64,000 nucleotides of DNA. Source: Pedobacter sp. ok626 (lineage in GTDB: Bacteria > Bacteroidota > Bacteroidia > Sphingobacteriales > Sphingobacteriaceae). The stretch is from NCBI RefSeq assembly GCF_900100435.1, contig NZ_FNEX01000014.1, forward strand, positions 62,001 to 126,000. The letters run 5' to 3'. The notes beneath the pieces are model-generated. The model made no database searches, was not told where the DNA came from, and saw only the letters and a list, made by a program, of their open reading frames with translations. The position numbers and the translations under genes were made by a program. Shown here one piece after another: positions 62,198-64,000 of this stretch; within the stretch, counting starts at the first letter, position 1, and every line of letters starts with the position of its first letter.

Positions 62198-64000
62198 ATG
62201 TATTTAAATAGAGCGCTTTTTGCGGTTTTGTTGACGGGCTCGGCGCTTATGGTGTCTTCGGATATGAAAGCCCAGGGACTTGTTTCAAAAGATTCCATTA
62301 CGATTGCAGTTGCACCCGAATACAATAAAGTAAGCGCTTTTCATAGGTTTTGGCTGGGCGAAAGCTATCGAAAAATATGGGCTACGCCTGTAAAAATGCG
62401 TATCATCGATCTTCAGAAAGAAAAAGGAGGCTTAACTATTGTAAAGCTCGGTGGCGGGATGCAAACCCGCTCACTGCGCCTTGTGGATCCGACGGGCAAA
62501 GAATGGGCATTACGGACCGTACAAAAATATCCGGAGCGAGGTTTGGCAGAAAACCTACGGGCAACTATAGCCAAGGATATTGCGCAAGATCAAGTGTCTA
62601 CTAATCACCCTTTCGCAGCTTTAGTAGTCCCTGATTTAGCAGGTGCATTGGGATTGGGACATGCTAAGCCCGAAATCGTATATGTGGGTGATGATCCGGG
62701 ATTAAAAGAATATAGAAGGGATTTTGCCAACGCGGTTTATCTGATTGAAGAAAGAAGTCCTTTTGAGGAGAAGACCGATAACACCGAGAAAGCTCAAAAA
62801 AAGATTCAGAAAAACAATGATACCAAGGCTGATCAACGACTAACACTAAGGGCAAGGTTGCTGGATTTTGTTCTGGGTGATTGGGACAGGCACGAGGATA
62901 ACTGGCGTTGGATACCTAAGCCAGATGGTAATGAGACTATTTACGAGCCAGTGCCTCGCGATCGCGATAAAGTGTTTTATAAAACATCCGGAGTGTTTCC
63001 ATGGGTATTAAACCATCAATGGCTTAAATCGCATTTACAGCCTTATAGCGACAATATTAGGGATGTAAATCACTGGAATTTTAATGAAAGATATTTTGAT
63101 CGGTATTTTTTAAATGAACTGACTGCGCAAGATTGGCAGGAAGAGGTTAAATATGTTCAAACCAAACTTACTGATAAGCTGGTTTATGGAGCATTTAGCA
63201 GGATGCCAGATACGGTATTTAAGTTATCGGGGCCGGAATTGATCAGGTGTTTTACCTCGAGAAGGGATAAACTGGATACACTTGCCATGCAGTACTATAA
63301 ATTCTTATCTATAAATGTGGATGTACCTGCATCTGACAAGAAGGAAAGCTTTAAGGTGAAGAATTTGGAGAATGGCGATGTGGAGGTAATCATTCATAAC
63401 ATCAATAAGGAAGGAAAAGAAGGCCGTTTGGTTTATAAAAGAACCTTTACTCAAGGAATTACTAAGGAAATAAGGTTGTTTGGAATAGGGGGCGAGGATA
63501 GATTTATTGTCGGTGGACCATCTTCATCGCATATTCGTGTACGTTTAATCGGTTCCGAGGCTGCTAATCAATACCAGGTTGCTGCAGATGTGAAAAATAA
63601 GCCATTTATCTACGATGAGCCTGCGGAAGGGAACCAGTTCCCTGATAAATCTCAAGCCAAATTCAGGTTGTCGAATGATTCATTGGTTAACCGTTTTGAT
63701 AAAAATAGTTTTCTGTACGATCGCTCAGGAGTTCTTGTTAATGGTGGATACAACATTGACGAGGGAGTACAGCTCGGTTTAGGTTATGTTATTGAAAAGC
63801 AAGGCTTCAGGAAAACTCCTTATGCGCGTAAGCACGAGTTTTGGGCCAATTATAATACTGGGAGAAGGTCGTTTGTGTTAGACTATGTGTCCGATTTTAA
63901 GAAGGCTATCGGTAATAATGATCTTACCATACATGCTAATTTACTTGGCCCCAATAACCTGAGTAACTTCTTTGGCCTAGGTAACAATACGGAGAGAACT
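62198..64000 (+). CDS. Secreted atypical-kinase-like domain fused to an outer-membrane barrel (3' end outside window)
   Basis: The frame is open from ATG 62198 to the window end (601 codons, no stop). A signal peptide (residues 1-25, ...MKAQG) is followed by a domain reminiscent of HipA/Fam20-type kinases: a Gly-rich turn (VKLGGGMQTRSLRLVD), EWALRTVQK (K110), LGDWDRHEDNW with D230-R-H-E-D-N235 as catalytic loop, and PVPRDRDKVF (D255/D257) as metal-binding segment. From about residue 500 on, strands such as LNGGYNIDEGVQ-type repeats and NNLSNFFGLGNNTER resemble the BamA-like barrel of large Bacteroidota 'metallophosphoesterase' proteins, but the calcineurin-type phosphoesterase front part of those is missing here. 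Kinase activity is inference. It is the fifth gene of the ppk operon. Confidence 0.7.
   Translation, partial: MYLNRALFAVLLTGSALMVSSDMKAQGLVSKDSITIAVAPEYNKVSAFHRFWLGESYRKIWATPVKMRIIDLQKEKGGLTIVKLGGGMQTRSLRLVDPTGKEWALRTVQKYPERGLAENLRATIAKDIAQDQVSTNHPFAALVVPDLAGALGLGHAKPEIVYVGDDPGLKEYRRDFANAVYLIEERSPFEEKTDNTEKAQKKIQKNNDTKADQRLTLRARLLDFVLGDWDRHEDNWRWIPKPDGNETIYEPVPRDRDKVFYKTSGVFPWVLNHQWLKSHLQPYSDNIRDVNHWNFNERYFDRYFLNELTAQDWQEEVKYVQTKLTDKLVYGAFSRMPDTVFKLSGPELIRCFTSRRDKLDTLAMQYYKFLSINVDVPASDKKESFKVKNLENGDVEVIIHNINKEGKEGRLVYKRTFTQGITKEIRLFGIGGEDRFIVGGPSSSHIRVRLIGSEAANQYQVAADVKNKPFIYDEPAEGNQFPDKSQAKFRLSNDSLVNRFDKNSFLYDRSGVLVNGGYNIDEGVQLGLGYVIEKQGFRKTPYARKHEFWANYNTGRRSFVLDYVSDFKKAIGNNDLTIHANLLGPNNLSNFFGLGNNTERT

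Noticed and set aside
62350..62604. Open frame of 84 codons on the plus strand
   Set aside because: It is out of frame within the longer coding sequence that starts at 62198, whose translation has a signal peptide and conserved-looking motifs.

Overview
The window is chromosomal DNA from a Bacteroidota bacterium, most likely Sphingobacteriaceae (Pedobacter or a close relative). The reasons are two ECF-sigma/FecR/SusC/SusD loci, lipoproteins with S-C-K-K lipoboxes, DUF4843, PKD-like and DUF5018 lipoproteins, TAnnTTTG-type -7 promoter elements, a fused CcoN/CcoO oxidase and a split KdpD. I saw no rRNA, tRNA, CRISPR array, phage or insertion sequence.

Layout. (1) 1-6140: the end of a kdp potassium-ATPase operon (kdpB 3' part, kdpC, a porin, an unannotated 36-aa membrane peptide, an N-terminal-only KdpD and a separate histidine kinase). 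(2) 6137-10887: a lipoprotein gene, a cobalamin riboswitch with its own terminator in front of metE, then a FabH-type ketoacyl synthase and a hotdog thioesterase. (3) 10915-16171: a TonB receptor locus with SCO protein, CECC/Met-His-rich sialidase-like lipoprotein and HCNGKC small protein that looks copper-related. (4) 16503-29119: PUL-like locus 1 (sigma, a miniature anti-sigma, SusC/SusD, DUF4843, PKD-like, two TlpA thioredoxins, a trypsin/PDZ protein) without any glycoside hydrolase. (5) 29198-40993: PUL 2 (sigma, FecR, STN-containing SusC, SusD, DUF5018, a GHL10-type hydrolase, a sialate O-acetylesterase). (6) 41096-55584: a low-oxygen respiration island: a heme-PAS FixL-like kinase, a receiver-CRP fusion regulator, hemN, the complete cbb3 oxidase operon (ccoI, ccoS, ccoNO, ccoQ, ccoP, ccoG, ccoH, TauE-like) and two unexplained proteins. 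(7) 55800-64000: a tight five-gene operon: HD-PycTM (Pycsar-effector-like) protein, polyphosphate kinase, SdiA-regulated-type lipoprotein, GAF protein and the start of a secreted kinase-like/outer-membrane barrel protein cut by the window end.

How it fits together. Regions 6 and 7 share a regulatory grammar that can be read in the DNA: an ATGA-N6-TCAT-like CRP/FNR-type site whose centre lies 36.5-38.5 bp upstream of the last base of a -7 TTTG element. It occurs at five promoters: the Cys-rich barrel gene, the FixL-like kinase, the D-LDH-half/hemN pair, ccoI, and the HD-PycTM/ppk operon. The simplest reading is that the FixL-like kinase and its receiver-CRP partner (fusing the jobs of FixJ and FixK) activate oxidase assembly, anaerobic heme synthesis and, unexpectedly, the polyphosphate/PycTM operon. 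This regulon, with its undescribed members, is the most interesting content of the window. The second most interesting is the partial kinase-like/beta-barrel protein at the 3' end.

Starts were moved from the longest open frame where a terminator, promoter or signal peptide decided the matter; these cases are noted in the entries.
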